Shown: in pieces, positions 45,287 to 56,460 of the stretch
Layout of the letters: each line of letters begins with the position of its first letter
Position numbering within the stretch: position 1 is the first letter of the stretch
From: Dipteris shenzhenensis
Taxonomy: Eukaryota; Polypodiophyta; Polypodiopsida; Gleicheniales
Length of the DNA: 64,000 nucleotides
Strand: one strand, 5' to 3'
NCBI GenBank assembly: GCA_047967505.1
Contig: CM106540.1
Made by a program: the position numbers and the translations under genes
Notes under the pieces: model-generated
What the model was told of the DNA's origin: nothing
What the model saw: only the letters and a program-made list of their open reading frames with translations
Database searches by the model: none

Positions 45287-46090
45287 CCAACCTACAGTAG
45301 CCCAACCTACAACACAGTTGCACGCTAAACTACTAGCCTTTTCTACAATCCTTTTCTATTGGCTCAACATGTATTGGCTATCAGTTAATTACTTGAAGGG
45401 AAAGGAGGGTGTAGCATATGTGTCTACATGCAAGGTTGCATGATGGCAATTGATTGACCTATAGTACGGTGCACACTACCTCTTTTCCTTCAGGAAAATC
45501 TCTCCTTGCTTGCTCAAACCTACCTTCTTTCGTTCCTCCATTATCTTTATTTTCTTTCATCTCCTTTCCTTAGATATTCATGCCCTTTCACCTTCCCCCT
45601 AGCATCGATCAACCCCTACACCTCTCTTTCTCACTCTCTCTCTCAAAACCACATACAAAAATTCTATAAACCTCCCCCCCCCTCTCTCTCTCTCTCTCTC
45701 CCTCTCTCACAAAAACACAAAAGCACACACACACGCACACACACACACACACACACACACTATCTCTCTCACACACACATATAATCTCTCTCTCTCTCTC
45801 TCTCTCCCTCTCTCTCTCTCTCCCCCCTCTTCGACTTATCTTTCTCTTGCATTGGATCATCCCCCAAGATGGTTTTTAAGCATGTGCAATTCTCCCCTCT
45901 CTTCCACTTATCTTTCTCTTGCATTGGATCATCCCTCAAGATGGTTTTTAATCAAGAAATTTGCCGGTATTGGCAGCAAGGAAATACGGGAAATAATTTA
46001 ATGTACTTAATGTGTCTAGTTAGAACGAATGGACTAATGTTGGGTGCTCCAATAACATACAGCAATGGCTAGAGGAAGTGAATCGTATGA
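43400..46090. repeat. CT/CA-microsatellite tandem duplications, family 2
   Basis: A conserved block (CTTCCACTTATCTTTCTCTT, GGATCATCCCTCAAGATGG, GGTATTGGCAGCAAGGAAAT, GTTGGGTGCTCCAATAACAT) occurs at about 43652-43910, 44365-44625, 44965-45220 and 45830-46085. Each is preceded by CA and CT runs. Spacing is roughly 700, 600 and 865 bp because the microsatellites differ in length. Translated pieces such as FNQEIRRYWQQGNTGNN are repeated but too short for a gene call. Confidence 0.85.
45240..45364. repeat. Right arm of an inverted duplication
   Basis: CT run then CCCAACCTACAGTAGCCCAA through CTTTTCTATTGGCTC; partner at 42349-42480 in reverse orientation. Confidence 0.85.
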
Positions 46091-46206
46091 CTATATGTGA
46101 TATAAGGTAGACTGATACAGTTAATTACTTGAAGGGAAAGGAGGGTGTAGCATATGTGTCTACATGCAAGGTCATATGATAATGTCGTTAGTCCATATTT
46201 GGTTTA

Positions 46207-46765
46207 ATCCATATTCTTTTGTTTTCGGCGCATGTAATGAAATAGTCATTGAACTGAATCACACTCCCTCACCTTTATGTCTGCACTCTGCATGCCTTTG
46301 CCCCCTCGAGATTTGCATTCGGGTCCTCACACACACACCGTCTCGCTCTCTCTCAATGACCTTGCTCACACAAACACCGTCTCGCTCTCTCTCTCTTTTG
46401 TTTTCGGCACATGCAATGAAATAGTCATTCATTTTTGTTATGTGCTAGAGGAGCATGGGATGAGGCAAGGAAGGGAAGGCAATAGATAGAAGATAGATGC
46501 TCAAGGGCACTCGTATAACTGTACATCTCTCTCTCTCTCTCTCTCTCTGTCTCATAGAAATACGTAATGACATACACCCCCACGTATAAATTAAGCTAAT
46601 GCCTTACACCTTTATTCCCCCTCCCCATTTCCTTTATATTTGATTTAATCCATATTCTTTTATTTTTGGCGCATGCAATGAAATAGTCGTTGAACTGAAT
46701 CACACTCCCTCACCTTTATGTCTACACTTTGCATGCCTTTGCCCCCTCGAGATTTGCACTTGATT
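46207..46765. repeat. Direct repeat of about 113 bp, 443 bp apart
   Basis: CATATTCTTTTRTTTTYGGC, AATGAAATAGTCRTTGAACT and CCTTTGCCCCCTCGAGATTT occur at about 46207-46320 and 46651-46764, with CT and CGTCTCGCTCTC microsatellites between. Confidence 0.85.
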
Positions 46766-46865
46766 TGTGTTGTGGTTAGAGAGAGAGTTTCAATCGAAGG
46801 ATCCACGGAATTCATCTATCTTCTATCTTCCATTTCTATCTTCTATCTTCTATCTATCTATCTAT

Positions 46866-47711
46866 CTATCTATTCTATTAAGGAGGCAGGATGGAGATCT
46901 CTGACCTTGCTGGGCTCCCTTTGCTGCAGACCGTAGTAGCAAGCTGCAAAGGCAAGGAGTAGGCAGAGGGTAGGGCACTGAGAGAAGGAGGGTGGTGGAG
47001 CTGAAGGAGATGAAGCGTGGTGGAGGGTGGTGGAGGTGCAGGAGATGGAGCTCGAGCAATGGAGGGTGGTGGAGCTGCAGGAGACGAAGGGTGGTGGAGG
47101 GTGGTAGAGGTGCAAGAGATGGAGGAGCTGCAGGAGGCTGATGTGCTGATCTCTCGATGATGTCGCCACATGCCTCCTCCCTTCTGTCGATGATGTCACC
47201 ACGTGTCTCCTCCCTCCTCCCTCCTAATAGAATAATAGAAGAGAAGATAGAAGAGCGGAAGGTCGAGCTTCGGAGGAGCCGCAAGAGATGGCTTGGTGAT
47301 GGCGACGGTGGAGCGTAGGAGATGACGGAGCCGAGCGATCACGACGGCGCAGTGTAGGAGACGACGGCGGAGCGTAGGAGACGGAGGAGCTGCAGGAGAC
47401 GACGGAGCGATGGCGACGGAGCTGCAGGAGACGACGAAGCGAGACGACGACGGAGCTGCAGGTTGGTGAAGGAGAGACGAAGCAGAGGTCGAGCGAGGGA
47501 CGTTTGAAAAGGCGACGACGGCGATTCAATGCGCGGTGGGCGATCATCTTCAATGCAACGGCGTGAAGGTGAAGGTGATGAAGGTGAAGATGAAGGTGAA
47601 GGTCCCTCCTCCTCCCGCCACGTGCCTCTCCCTCCTCCCGCCACGTGCCTCTCCCTCCTCCCGCCATGTGCCTCTCCCTCCTCCCTCCTCCCTCCTTAAT
47701 AGAATAGATAG
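46866..47711. repeat. Minisatellite block bounded by 21-bp inverted repeats
   Basis: 46866-46886 (core TATTCTATTAAGGAGG) is the perfect reverse complement of 47691-47711, giving an 846-bp unit. The left half holds GGAGCTGCAGGAGACGAAGG-like and GGTGGTGGAGG units, the right half GACGACGGAGC units, then CTCCTCCCGCCACGTGCCTC in three copies. A variant of the inverted end in direct orientation (CCTCCTAATAGAATAATAGA) lies at about 47222, suggesting two fused units. Arg/Pro/Ser-rich frames on the minus strand are by-products. Confidence 0.75.
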
Positions 47712-49090
47712 AAGTAGAGAGGCTTGAGAGAGCAACTTTGAATTTGATTTGTGCATGAGACTAGGCAATGATGGACACTTCCAATGACTTCATGGACATG
47801 GACAGTGAGGCTTTTGTGAAGGGTGTGAACTTCTTCTTCACTTTGCTTTGCTTCGTCCACATTCGTCCTTCCTTGATTTCATTCTTTGTACTGTCATTGG
47901 TTTTATTTGCATGTTGATTTGTTTCTCAGTATAGTCGTCTTGTATGTACAGGACTTTCCAAGGTTTGCCCATAGATTTTGAAGTCTCTTGTCACCCCAAC
48001 TTTTGAGAACGAAGCTAGTTTAAAGCATTGTGAAACAAATTCAAGAAAAACAACGATGGCAATGACAGTAAATCCTTCATTGTTGTTTTTGTACCTTACT
48101 GTTTGTAGTGTGGAAAGATTTACTTACATGCTATGATTCGACACCTAATTCTTGAATACAGTTCACCTTTTCTAGGAAAGCTTTTCAATCTCTACTGTGG
48201 CTTCATTGGCCTCTGCATGTTGATAGGACAATGGTACTTATGCAAGCGGCCATCGTCATACTGCGCTGAGGTTTTTTCTAATTGAGAGTTACATGCATAA
48301 TTTCTTTGTGTTGGACTGTAGTTATTTCGATACAAAGCCCTTGAAGTCCACTTTTGGTCAACGCTCAAGCAAACTGATTGTGGACACCAAATAGTTTGTC
48401 GATGTTTTCTATGCAATGTTTTCCTGACAGAACAGAGAAATCTCTCATTCTTCCTCCTTTCCTTCTTTGTTCATGCAAGCATTGTTTTTCACAGCCTCTA
48501 TAATCGACAAAGATGAAATTTTGTTGCATTTTATTTTTAAGTATATGGTACATTGTTTTAAATGTTTTCTTTCTTTGTGGAGCGACAGTAAGGGAGTCTC
48601 ATATGCATGCCTTCGCAATTCTTTTCTTTTCCAAAAGACTCATGGGCTCTATTAGCATTTCAGACATTCAATGGACTGGCTCACCATAACGAAGAATACG
48701 CCTCATTTCTTTTGAAGGGAACTAACTGCAGTTGTTTCAATTTGCATGTATAGTCTTATGAGATTTATCTTTTTGTCCATTCAACTATAGTATGCCTACA
48801 TGGTGTACTATGGCATCAAACACTTTGTAAGAGGCTTATAAGCAACTCTCCAATATTGTGTGAAGGTTGTGCAATAGTTTCAGCGTGCTCATATATGGAG
48901 AAGAGCACTTCACCACCTACATCGAAGTTAACACCCTTTATTTATGCGTGTCCTAGCAAGCCACCAAAGTAAAATTTACTCAAATTTTCTCCTACTAGGA
49001 AGACCCCTCAAAGATCATTAAAAGGTTTGTTTCAAGAGGTTGCGGAAGAGGCATATGCCCAAGGTACATGCACGACATCTTAATTTTCTA
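47712..49090. other. Non-coding sequence, no clear feature
   Basis: A short plus-strand stretch at about 47767-47820 (MDTSNDFMDMDSEAFVK) looks exon-like but leads nowhere recognisable. The rest is AT-rich without detected repeats or genes. Confidence 0.35.
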
Positions 49091-49099
49091 CATTGCTTC

Positions 49100-51390
49100 T
49101 TTTATTAAAAGTTTTAATAAGTTGATTGTTTGTTTTTGTTGTGAGGAAACTTATTCCCGAGAATCCGGAGTATGTTAGTTTTAGATCCTCTATCACATCT
49201 TCCATGAAACATTCTTCTAGATTAATAGCTGGAAAACATTTGGAGGATAACAAATGTAAACCTAGCATAGATTCAGTCAATGATGTTATTAACATTGACT
49301 CTGATTAAGTTGGAACTCTCTTTTGGCATTGTAATTTCCTTTCAGTTATAAGAAATTATATGGTAGTTCGATTGTTTCTATATTTAAAGCTTTATAGAAT
49401 TTGTTTTGTTAGGAAATAAAGTGAAATAATAATTGCATTTACAATTGTAAACAATTCCATGTTTACTTTGAAGTTTCAAAATTTTCTTCTTGCAAATGTT
49501 ATTTCATTGTGATGCAAAATGTTCTAAATAAAAAACTAGGAGCAAAGACAATTGCAAGATATTGTTCTCACGAATAATAAGAACTTTTACTTAAGATGCT
49601 TATTTCACCCCACATTTGTATTCATAGCAAGCAAACAACTTGTATGGAAAGAAGACAATGATGAAGTCAATTCGTATAAAGGATGCGAAGCCGTCAGCAA
49701 ACTCATGCCCTCTCCACACAATGCGGCTATTTCCAAAGCAATCATCCCGTCCAAAGAAAACTTTGTGGGTGGGGGGAATGCATTAGTCTCACTAAGCATT
49801 ACCCAGGCATCTGATTGTGCACCCCGTAGGTTTGTCTTTGAGGGAAAATTACTTTTTATAAGTATGGTACTTACAAAGTGATAAACCCAAAGTATTAAGT
49901 CTTATTAAAGGGAGATCTTACCGATAAGTTTTGTTCACACATAGTTACTTTACTCATACCATCCTCTTACATCATGGATGTTTTTATCGAAGGTATACAT
50001 ATATATTAATATAAAATCCTGGCGAAAGTTCATCGAGATATATTTTTTAGTTTCAATATTGATAGAATATAGCACATTTTTGTATATTTTCTTTTGAATT
50101 TATAAGTAAAGTATGTAAATCTTGGCAAAACTTCAAAATTTTTCACATAAAAGTTTCAAATCTTGGCAAATGTTTCAAACATTTATTTTTATTAGGGCAT
50201 ACAAATTTTCGACACCAATATAAAAGTTTCGCTTCTTAACAAAACTAACATGAAAAAATCATCCATGCCTTACATTCACCAATTTGTCAATTTCTTGGAA
50301 GTTGGCGAGTTTTATAGAATTGAGGGTGCGAGTATTGTCCCAACAAGCGACACTGAAGGTGGGACTTCAAAGTTTTCTTTGCTTCTTGATGCTAACACAT
50401 GCATCATTAAAGGGGAGCCCTTTGATGGCAACCTTCGTTTACTACCAGATCATTCATTGTGCACATATGTTCCTTGGGCTTCTTAGATGATGAACTTCAA
50501 CAAATGAAATGTTTCTAACGTAATGGGTATAATTGGGATTGTTATAATCAAAGTCACAAGCGAGGATGACACAAATGACCAAATCATTGTTGCTGATGGA
50601 CCGCGAGATGAGGATAGAGCTGCAGTAAGTTTGGTTTAACATAGCTTCTTCTTGCGAATGTTACTAATTCTATTATGTTGAACAAGTTCCTCTAATAACA
50701 TTTTCTTGTCACAGTTAACTTTTGTTAATGAGCAAAAACCAACTCTCACCCAGCTTATACATGAGTTCAATAAAGCAGGTGTTGTTATGTACATCTTTGA
50801 ACAATGTGTCATTCTTGAAGGCCAAGGGAACTATTTGTGTGTTTGGCTTTACCATATTGGCTGAATTGCCTGATGGGCCAACCAAAGATGATCTCAAAGC
50901 TGCTTTTGTGAGCCAAGTTTCACGTCTAAGATATGGGACCAAGGTGATTGTCTTGACTTGTATTGTTTCTCTATTTGTTTAATAGTCAACTCCAATCTGA
51001 ATTTCACATGCAATTGTAGGTATTTGGTGTGTTGCACTTTACAAATGTCAATGTGGACTTGATCAAGCATATCTACAAGGCTTCTGGAGGTGGATGAGTT
51101 AGTAGTAGGGATCCTCTTTGGACATACTTCTACTCTTGCAAATGCCCTCAAAATATTGAGTAGGTTCCTTCTCTCACAGGCGACATTATGCAGCGTGGTG
51201 GTGTTCAAGTGCCAGTACACATCAGAGGACCATACACTGACATTGTCCTTCGTCTATCTTCCCCTTTTGTGCAACTCTATGAGGAGCACTTGATGTTGTC
51301 TAGAGGCAAGCTCAAAGCAACTAAGCCTAGCAGAAGCTTTCCTATTAGCAGCTCCGGCTCTATAGTAGCATTTGAGGCGGATGCATGATA
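49100..51390 (+). pseudogene. Exon-like decayed coding pieces, possible OB-fold protein
   Basis: Protein-like segments on the plus strand: 49126-49308 (VRKLIPENPEYVSFRSSI), 49640-49870, 50250-50486 (FLEVGEFYRIEGASIVPTS and GGTSKFSLLLDANTCIIKG), 50530-50628 (MGIIGIVI, KVTSEDDTNDQIIVADGPRD), 50715-50945 and 51020-51390. Some have splice-like borders (GCTGCA|GTAAGT near 50622, TTGTCACAG before TTAACTTTTG, ATTGTAG before GTATTTGG). The 50250-50630 text is loosely reminiscent of RPA70 DNA-binding OB folds, which Helitrons often carry, but this is weak. The 49960-50268 interval also contains the dispersed repeat shared with 3480-3785. Frame changes show decay. It may be the front part of the Helentron-like element that follows. 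Confidence 0.35.
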
Positions 51391-51873
51391 TCCTTTGTTT
51401 CAAAATTAAAGATGGTTTACTTAAACTTTTCATTGTAAGAGTGAAAAAGTGATTTTTTCCTTCTTCAATACATATGCAAAGATCAAGCAATTCCCTTGTT
51501 CTTAAATAATTTGCAAACATTGGCACTTTGGGCAACTTCTACTTTGAAGAAAACATATAAGAAGAGTGTAAATAAATTGTTGAGAGAGAAACAACTAACG
51601 GAGGACCCAAGCTTCCTTTTGGGATATCCATTGAACTAACACTAGAGAAGGTTCAAACACTTGTTCTCAACTTAGCATCTTCTCATGCACTAATTGTGGA
51701 CGTCCTTCAATGATTTAACTCCATATTTGGACCGTCGTTTGCTTTGCTTTATTGTGACGGTTTCAAACTTCAGAAGAAAATCACTATAGGCAAAAACAAT
51801 GAGGTTCCCACATACAATTTGATCTTAGATGAATCAAACAATGTTTGCACATTCAACCCATTAATTCGTTTGG

Positions 51874-53601
51874 ATGGGAAATGTTCGTACTAGGTTTGGT
51901 CAAAAGAAAAAGATTGCCATACCATACCATAATATTGAGCCTTGCCTCCATGATGACATTACTACATGCCATGATATGTATGTCAAGTACAAAGACATCA
52001 TAGATCCAAATAAAGAAAATTTCAACAAGCTCCTTCCCACATTCTCGGCAAATTCATCAAACACTAGCAATGCCACAAAATCCTCCACAAGTCATCAAAC
52101 AACAAAACACATTGAAGTTTACGACATTGGAATTGACTTCCCAAAAGCCCCCAAGAATATTCAATTCCACAAACAAAAGTTACCAAAGTACATCATTGAA
52201 TCCAACAATGACTATTACAATACTTTTAGAGCACTAAATGATGAACAACGCCTAATTGTGGACGACATCATGCTAAACAAATGAATATCTCCAAACAAAC
52301 CATTTCATCGTTTCCTAACTGGAAATCTAGGAACCAGGAAAACTTTCACTCTGATGGCCATGGTTCAAGCACTCCTACGCAATTACTCACACAAGGAAGC
52401 TAAAAACGTGGAGTCACCAAAGGGGCTCTTATTTAGCATACACTAGAACAGTAGCATTTAACATTGGAGGCACAACAATTCATGCTGCATTGCACCTTCC
52501 ACTTATGGCATCACACTACACAAGCCTCTCAAGTGAGAAACTACAAGAGCTATTGCAAATGTACAAAGACCTACAACTAGTTATCTTCGACGAAGTGTCC
52601 TTAATTGGTCATAGTACTTTGCTAGCAGGAGACATGCGTTTAAGATAAATCAAGCACAACCACCTCCAACCATTTGGGGGTATTGATGTTCTAATTGGAG
52701 ACCTTTGTCAAGCTAGCCCAACAAAATATTCTTGGCTTTTCTTAGCTCAATCAACAAACAGAACAATGCAAACATCATTTTGGAAAGATAATGTTCAACT
52801 ATACGAACTTAGCACACTAATGCGTCAAACAAACAAAGAATTCATAGATGTACTCAATAGAATAAGAACAGGAATCGCACATTGGCCAACATCTCATACA
52901 TTAACAACAAATACCTTAGACAACCACAACAAAAGCAAAACATTCCCCACTTGTTCTACACTAATGCTTCTAAAGACATTCACAACAAAGAAGTATTCGA
53001 ATTGCTTGAAAAAAATCCTCATATCCTCGAAACAAAAGATAAAAGACACAAGACATGTAGCAAGACTATTACAATCCCCCCTAACCCAAAAAACACTATA
53101 GGATTACACAAAGTACTTCACCCAAAACCTGGAATGATTGTCGAAACTTGTTTAGGAAGTCTTGACATTCCCGATGGATTGGTGAATGGAGCTAACAGCA
53201 TATTTGAACATTCAACAAAAACAAAAGGCAATTTAGTGGTATGGATCTCCTTCAACAACACATGCATAGGAAGACAAGCTCGCTTCAATAGCTCCTCCAT
53301 TTATGAGAACGGCATTCCCAAGACATGGACACCAATTAATCCTATCACATGCAAATTCCAAATAGGCAAAAACAACTTAAATACAATCCCAACACAATTT
53401 CCTATTCAACCAGCAGTAGCCGCTAGAACAATCCATCGTTCACAAGGTTTGTCCATGGATTTCATCGCATTCGATCCATCCCTTATCAAATCACATGGGC
53501 TCACATACACAACACTTTCACGCATACGAAACCCAAAAAACCTCTACCTCATTAAGCCGATCGAACCTAAACACATCAAGAGCGTAAACACATCAAAGTA
53601 G
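51874..53601 (+). pseudogene. Third Pif1-type helicase (Helentron-like), heavily broken
   Basis: Readable segments in order on plus: a linker (IPYHNIEPCLHDDITTCHDM), FRALNDEQRLIVDDIM ending at a stop (52284), then in other frames a degenerate Walker A (LTGNLGTRKTFT, G to R in GxGKT), LVIFDEVSLIGHSTL (Walker B), GDLCQASPTK, and in 52882-53601 IPDGLVNGANSIFEHSTKTK, AARTIHRSQGLSMDFIAF and TYTTLSRIRNPKNLYLIKP. Many stops and shifts separate the pieces. It is unlike the other two helicases in the window. The directly following endonuclease domain suggests a RepHel-EN protein of the Helentron/Helitron2 type. No Rep domain was found upstream, so that part is lost or unrecognisable. Confidence 0.85.
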
Positions 53602-53699
53602 ATAAGAACGTATTCAAAGAGATTGAGCGACTCCAACAAGAGCGACAATGAATTCGCAAGCAACAAAATTTCTTCTCTTCAAAATATGACTTCGAAACA

Positions 53700-54290
53700 C
53701 TACAATCTCAAAACACACGAGAACTTGCCCTCCAGTAAACGATAAAAGCTTAATGAGAGCATCAATCCCCTGCCTCCAAGAGTTGCATGAAAATACATCA
53801 ACAAATTTATCTTTCCCAACATTTACATGCTTGCATAAGAAAGGAGTCGGAATCGATATGATGTACAAAAAAGCCATAGAACTACTAAAAGATCATTACA
53901 CAAACAACAAAGGTTCAGAAAGCTATCTCACAATCTTCAAAACAACAAACAATAAAACCATTACCATTGTCAATGTATATAACTCTCCCGTAACGAAAAT
54001 TACATCACTTCTCACATCATTAGAACACCAACTCAAAAACATACACAATGGTATACCAACAACAATTATAGGGGATTTCAACATTAATATAAACAATTCA
54101 AACAACTCCAACAAAACCCTTCAAAATTTCATGACCTAAAGAAATTTCACACAATTGATTAACCATCCAACAACAATCAACGGATCAACCATCGACCACA
54201 TTTGGACAAACCAAAATATTAAAAACACAACTACAGGAACTAACTTTATTTATTGGTCTGACCACTCCCTTCTTTACAAAAGCATATAAT
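53700..54290 (+). pseudogene. EEP/APE-type endonuclease domain after the helicase
   Basis: The frame from about 53753 gives MRASIPCLQELHENTSTN (the QE of the metal-binding glutamate), ITIVNVYNSPVTK, TTIIGDFNININ (D and N of the catalytic block), a stop after QNFMT near 54137, then INGSTIDHIWTNQNIKN and WSDHSLLYKSI (catalytic SDH). This is the domain order of the endonuclease-exonuclease-phosphatase fold used by LINEs and by Helentron proteins. No reverse transcriptase follows, and the helicase ends about 100-150 bp before, on the same strand, so a helicase-endonuclease fusion is the simplest reading. Confidence 0.82.
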
Positions 54291-54299
54291 AAAATTAAT

Positions 54300-54789
54300 A
54301 GGCCCCCAAAATTCAAAAAACATATAATTTCTGCTTTCCTAAATCAGAACCATTGCTAAGGCTACCCCCATGGGGCAAGCCAATAATAATGATTTTTTTC
54401 TCCCATCTCAAAATCACAACCTTCACTAATGCCTACCCATAGCAGGCCAACGATGTGAAGAGAGTGGGAGAGAAGGAAGGAGTCTCACTTGCAGCTTTCT
54501 CACATACACAATGAGGGAATACACACAAAGGTGGAGGCTGAAAACAATTTTCCTCTTCTTAGTTGTGAAAGCCAAAAGAATAGGCGAACCCTAAATGTGG
54601 GTCTCAAACCAAACTCAGCTAACTAAGGTGGCATACTAATTGAGCCACTAACTAGAGTACATAAAGATAGCTCTCATCCAGCTCTTATTCATGGGTGGTG
54701 TACCGACCGCATCTGCAGCTAACAAGTCGATGATATAAATGCACAACAGTCACCTTGGCATATCACGAGTGGAGCTCGATATCTCAACA
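54300..54789 (-). repeat. Part of the 3' LTR of a copia element
   Basis: On the minus strand, the tract GAGCTTGAGGGGGAG (polypurine) is followed by TGTTGAGATATCGAGCTC, the expected LTR start at 54789. The other LTR end was not found, so the left limit is a guess. Confidence 0.55.
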
Positions 54790-54809
54790 CTCCCCCTCAA
54801 GCTCAATCC

Positions 54810-55639
54810 CTATTCCTGGACACCAAGCAGGTCTCTAAACTTGCGTAGCTTCTCTGTGCCTAATGCCTTCATGAATATGTCAGCTACCTGATCCTCTGTG
54901 CTGACATAAAGTAGATTAATAAAACCTACTAGAACCTTCTCCCACACATAGTGATAATGCACCTCAATGTGCTTTGTTCTAGCATGATAGACTGGGTTGT
55001 TTGCCAAGTGTATACTGCTCATGTTGTCACAATAGATGACAACTGGCCCATCTATAGACTGATGCATATCATAAAGTAGCTTATGCAACCAAGCTACCTC
55101 ACATGCGGCCATTGCTGCACCCCTATACTCAGCCTCTATGCTCGACAAGGCAATTGTAGGCTATTTCTTGCTACTCCAAGTGACTCCAGCACTCCCAAAA
55201 GAGAATACATATCCACTGGTAGATCATCTATCAGAAATACTACCAGCCCAATCAACATCAGTGTATCCATGCAACTGTATCTGAATCTTAGTCTCATAAA
55301 ATATTCCATAATGCAATGTGGACTTCACATACCTCAGTATGCATCTAGCCACATCCAAATGCGGTTTCCTTGGAGCCTGCATAAACTAACTTATTGAACC
55401 AACAACATAGCTCAAATCTCTAGCCTGGTAATAGTCATTTAAATCAAACTTCCTACTAATAGTAGGGTCTTCCAGAAGCTCACCTGCATCTGCGCTCAAC
55501 TTCACATTCTGCTCCAAAGGAACTAAAATAGGCTTACAGCCTATCATCCCATATTTGGATAGCATGTCCAATCCATACTGCCTTTGCAAGAGCCATATCC
55601 CACTTGTGGATCTAATCACCTCAATGCCCAAGAAGTAAC
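54810..55639 (-). pseudogene. Ty1/copia pol remnant: RT end and RNase H
   Basis: On the minus strand the copy opens inside RT with YFLGIEVIRSTSGIWLLQ and CKPILVPLEQNVKLSAD (55639-55386), continues through decayed sequence with YTDVDWAGS (RNase H aspartate), and ends with SSIEAEYRGAAMAACEVAWL, YCDNMSSIHLANNPVYHART and KHIEVHYHYVWEKV (55148-54810). Stops near 55386 and frame changes around 55200 show decay. The coding text is cut exactly where the gypsy LTR begins at 55640, so the gypsy element inserted into it. Everything upstream of RT is absent to the left of the cut. Confidence 0.9.
55635..55639. repeat. Presumed gypsy target site, left copy
   Basis: GTAAC precedes the LTR start TGTTGAC. 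The matching right copy lies outside the window. Confidence 0.5.
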
Positions 55640-55679
55640 TGTTGACTCTATGCCAACATGAACTTATGTAGAAAGGGAA

Positions 55680-55890
55680 GGTGATACAACTTTGTGAAAG
55701 TTGTTACAACTTTGTGTTACAACTTCTAGATACAACTTTGTGTTACAACTTCTACATGTAGAGAGAGAATGTGTTACGACTTTGTGACACAACTTTGTGT
55801 TACAACTTTGTGTTACAACTTCTACATGTAGAGAGAGAATGTGTTACAACTTTGTGATACGACTTTGTGTTACATGCAGAGAGAGAAGCT
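55680..55890 (+). promoter_or_regulatory. U3 repeats with ACAACTTTGTG core
   Basis: ACAACTTTGTG or a one-base variant (ACGACTTTGTG) occurs about nine times in 200 bp, within two larger copies that include CTACATGTAGAGAGAGAATG. It sits directly upstream of the TATA box at 55899. Repeated short motifs at this place act as enhancers in other plant retrotransposons; function here is inferred. Confidence 0.6.
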
Positions 55891-55898
55891 CTCCAACT

Positions 55899-55910
55899 TG
55901 TATAAATACC
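55899..55910 (+). promoter_or_regulatory. TATA box of the gypsy LTR
   Basis: TATAAATACCCC, with transcription expected about 30 bp further on. Confidence 0.65.
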
Positions 55911-56329
55911 CCATAATGGAATGAAGCCCACACTCTTTGGGGCATTGTGTTGAGTCTACTTTGGTATTCCAAGCATTTGTCTCAAGTGTCCATGCTTCCT
56001 TGCACTGCATGTCCAAAAGCATGTCCTAACCTTGCAACTCCTCCTCCTCTCTCCTCCAACCTTGCAACCCATCCTCTCCCTCTCCTCCTCCCTCCTCCTC
56101 CTTCCTCCTCCTTCTCCCTCCTCCTCCTCCTGCTCCCTCCTCCTCCTCCCTCGTCCTCCTCCTCCTCCCTCGTCCTCCTCTCTCCTCCTCCTCCCTCCTC
56201 TCTCTTCTTTCCCCCATGCTCTTACACCTTCTTCCTCTCCCACTCCTATGATCCCCTAAACCCTTTGTTCCTCAACCCTTAAAACTCCATGATCTTCGAG
56301 GGAGATGAGTTCTCCACCATGTACTCTAC

Positions 56330-56460
56330 CCTAACCTTGGAACCTTCTTCTAAACCCTGGAACCTCCTTCTAAACCCTGGAACCTCCTTCTGAACCCTGG
56401 AACCTCCTTCTAAACCCTGGAACTCCTTCTGAACCCTGAAAGTCCTCCTAAACCCTACAA
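56330..56460 (+). repeat. Minisatellite of about 22 bp in the LTR
   Basis: AACCCTGGAACCTCCTTCTA and close variants occur about six times in a row. Confidence 0.88.

Noticed and set aside
40430-46490. Many frames with Ser-Leu, His-Thr or Arg-Glu repeats
   Set aside because: Direct translations of CT, CA and GA microsatellites; no start context or domain.
47224-47667. Minus-strand frames rich in His, Leu and Ser
   Set aside because: By-products of the GACGACGG and GGTGAAGGTGA minisatellites.
53753-54290. LINE endonuclease fragment
   Set aside because: Possible in principle, but the domain directly follows a helicase on the same strand without RT, so a Helentron-type fusion is more likely.
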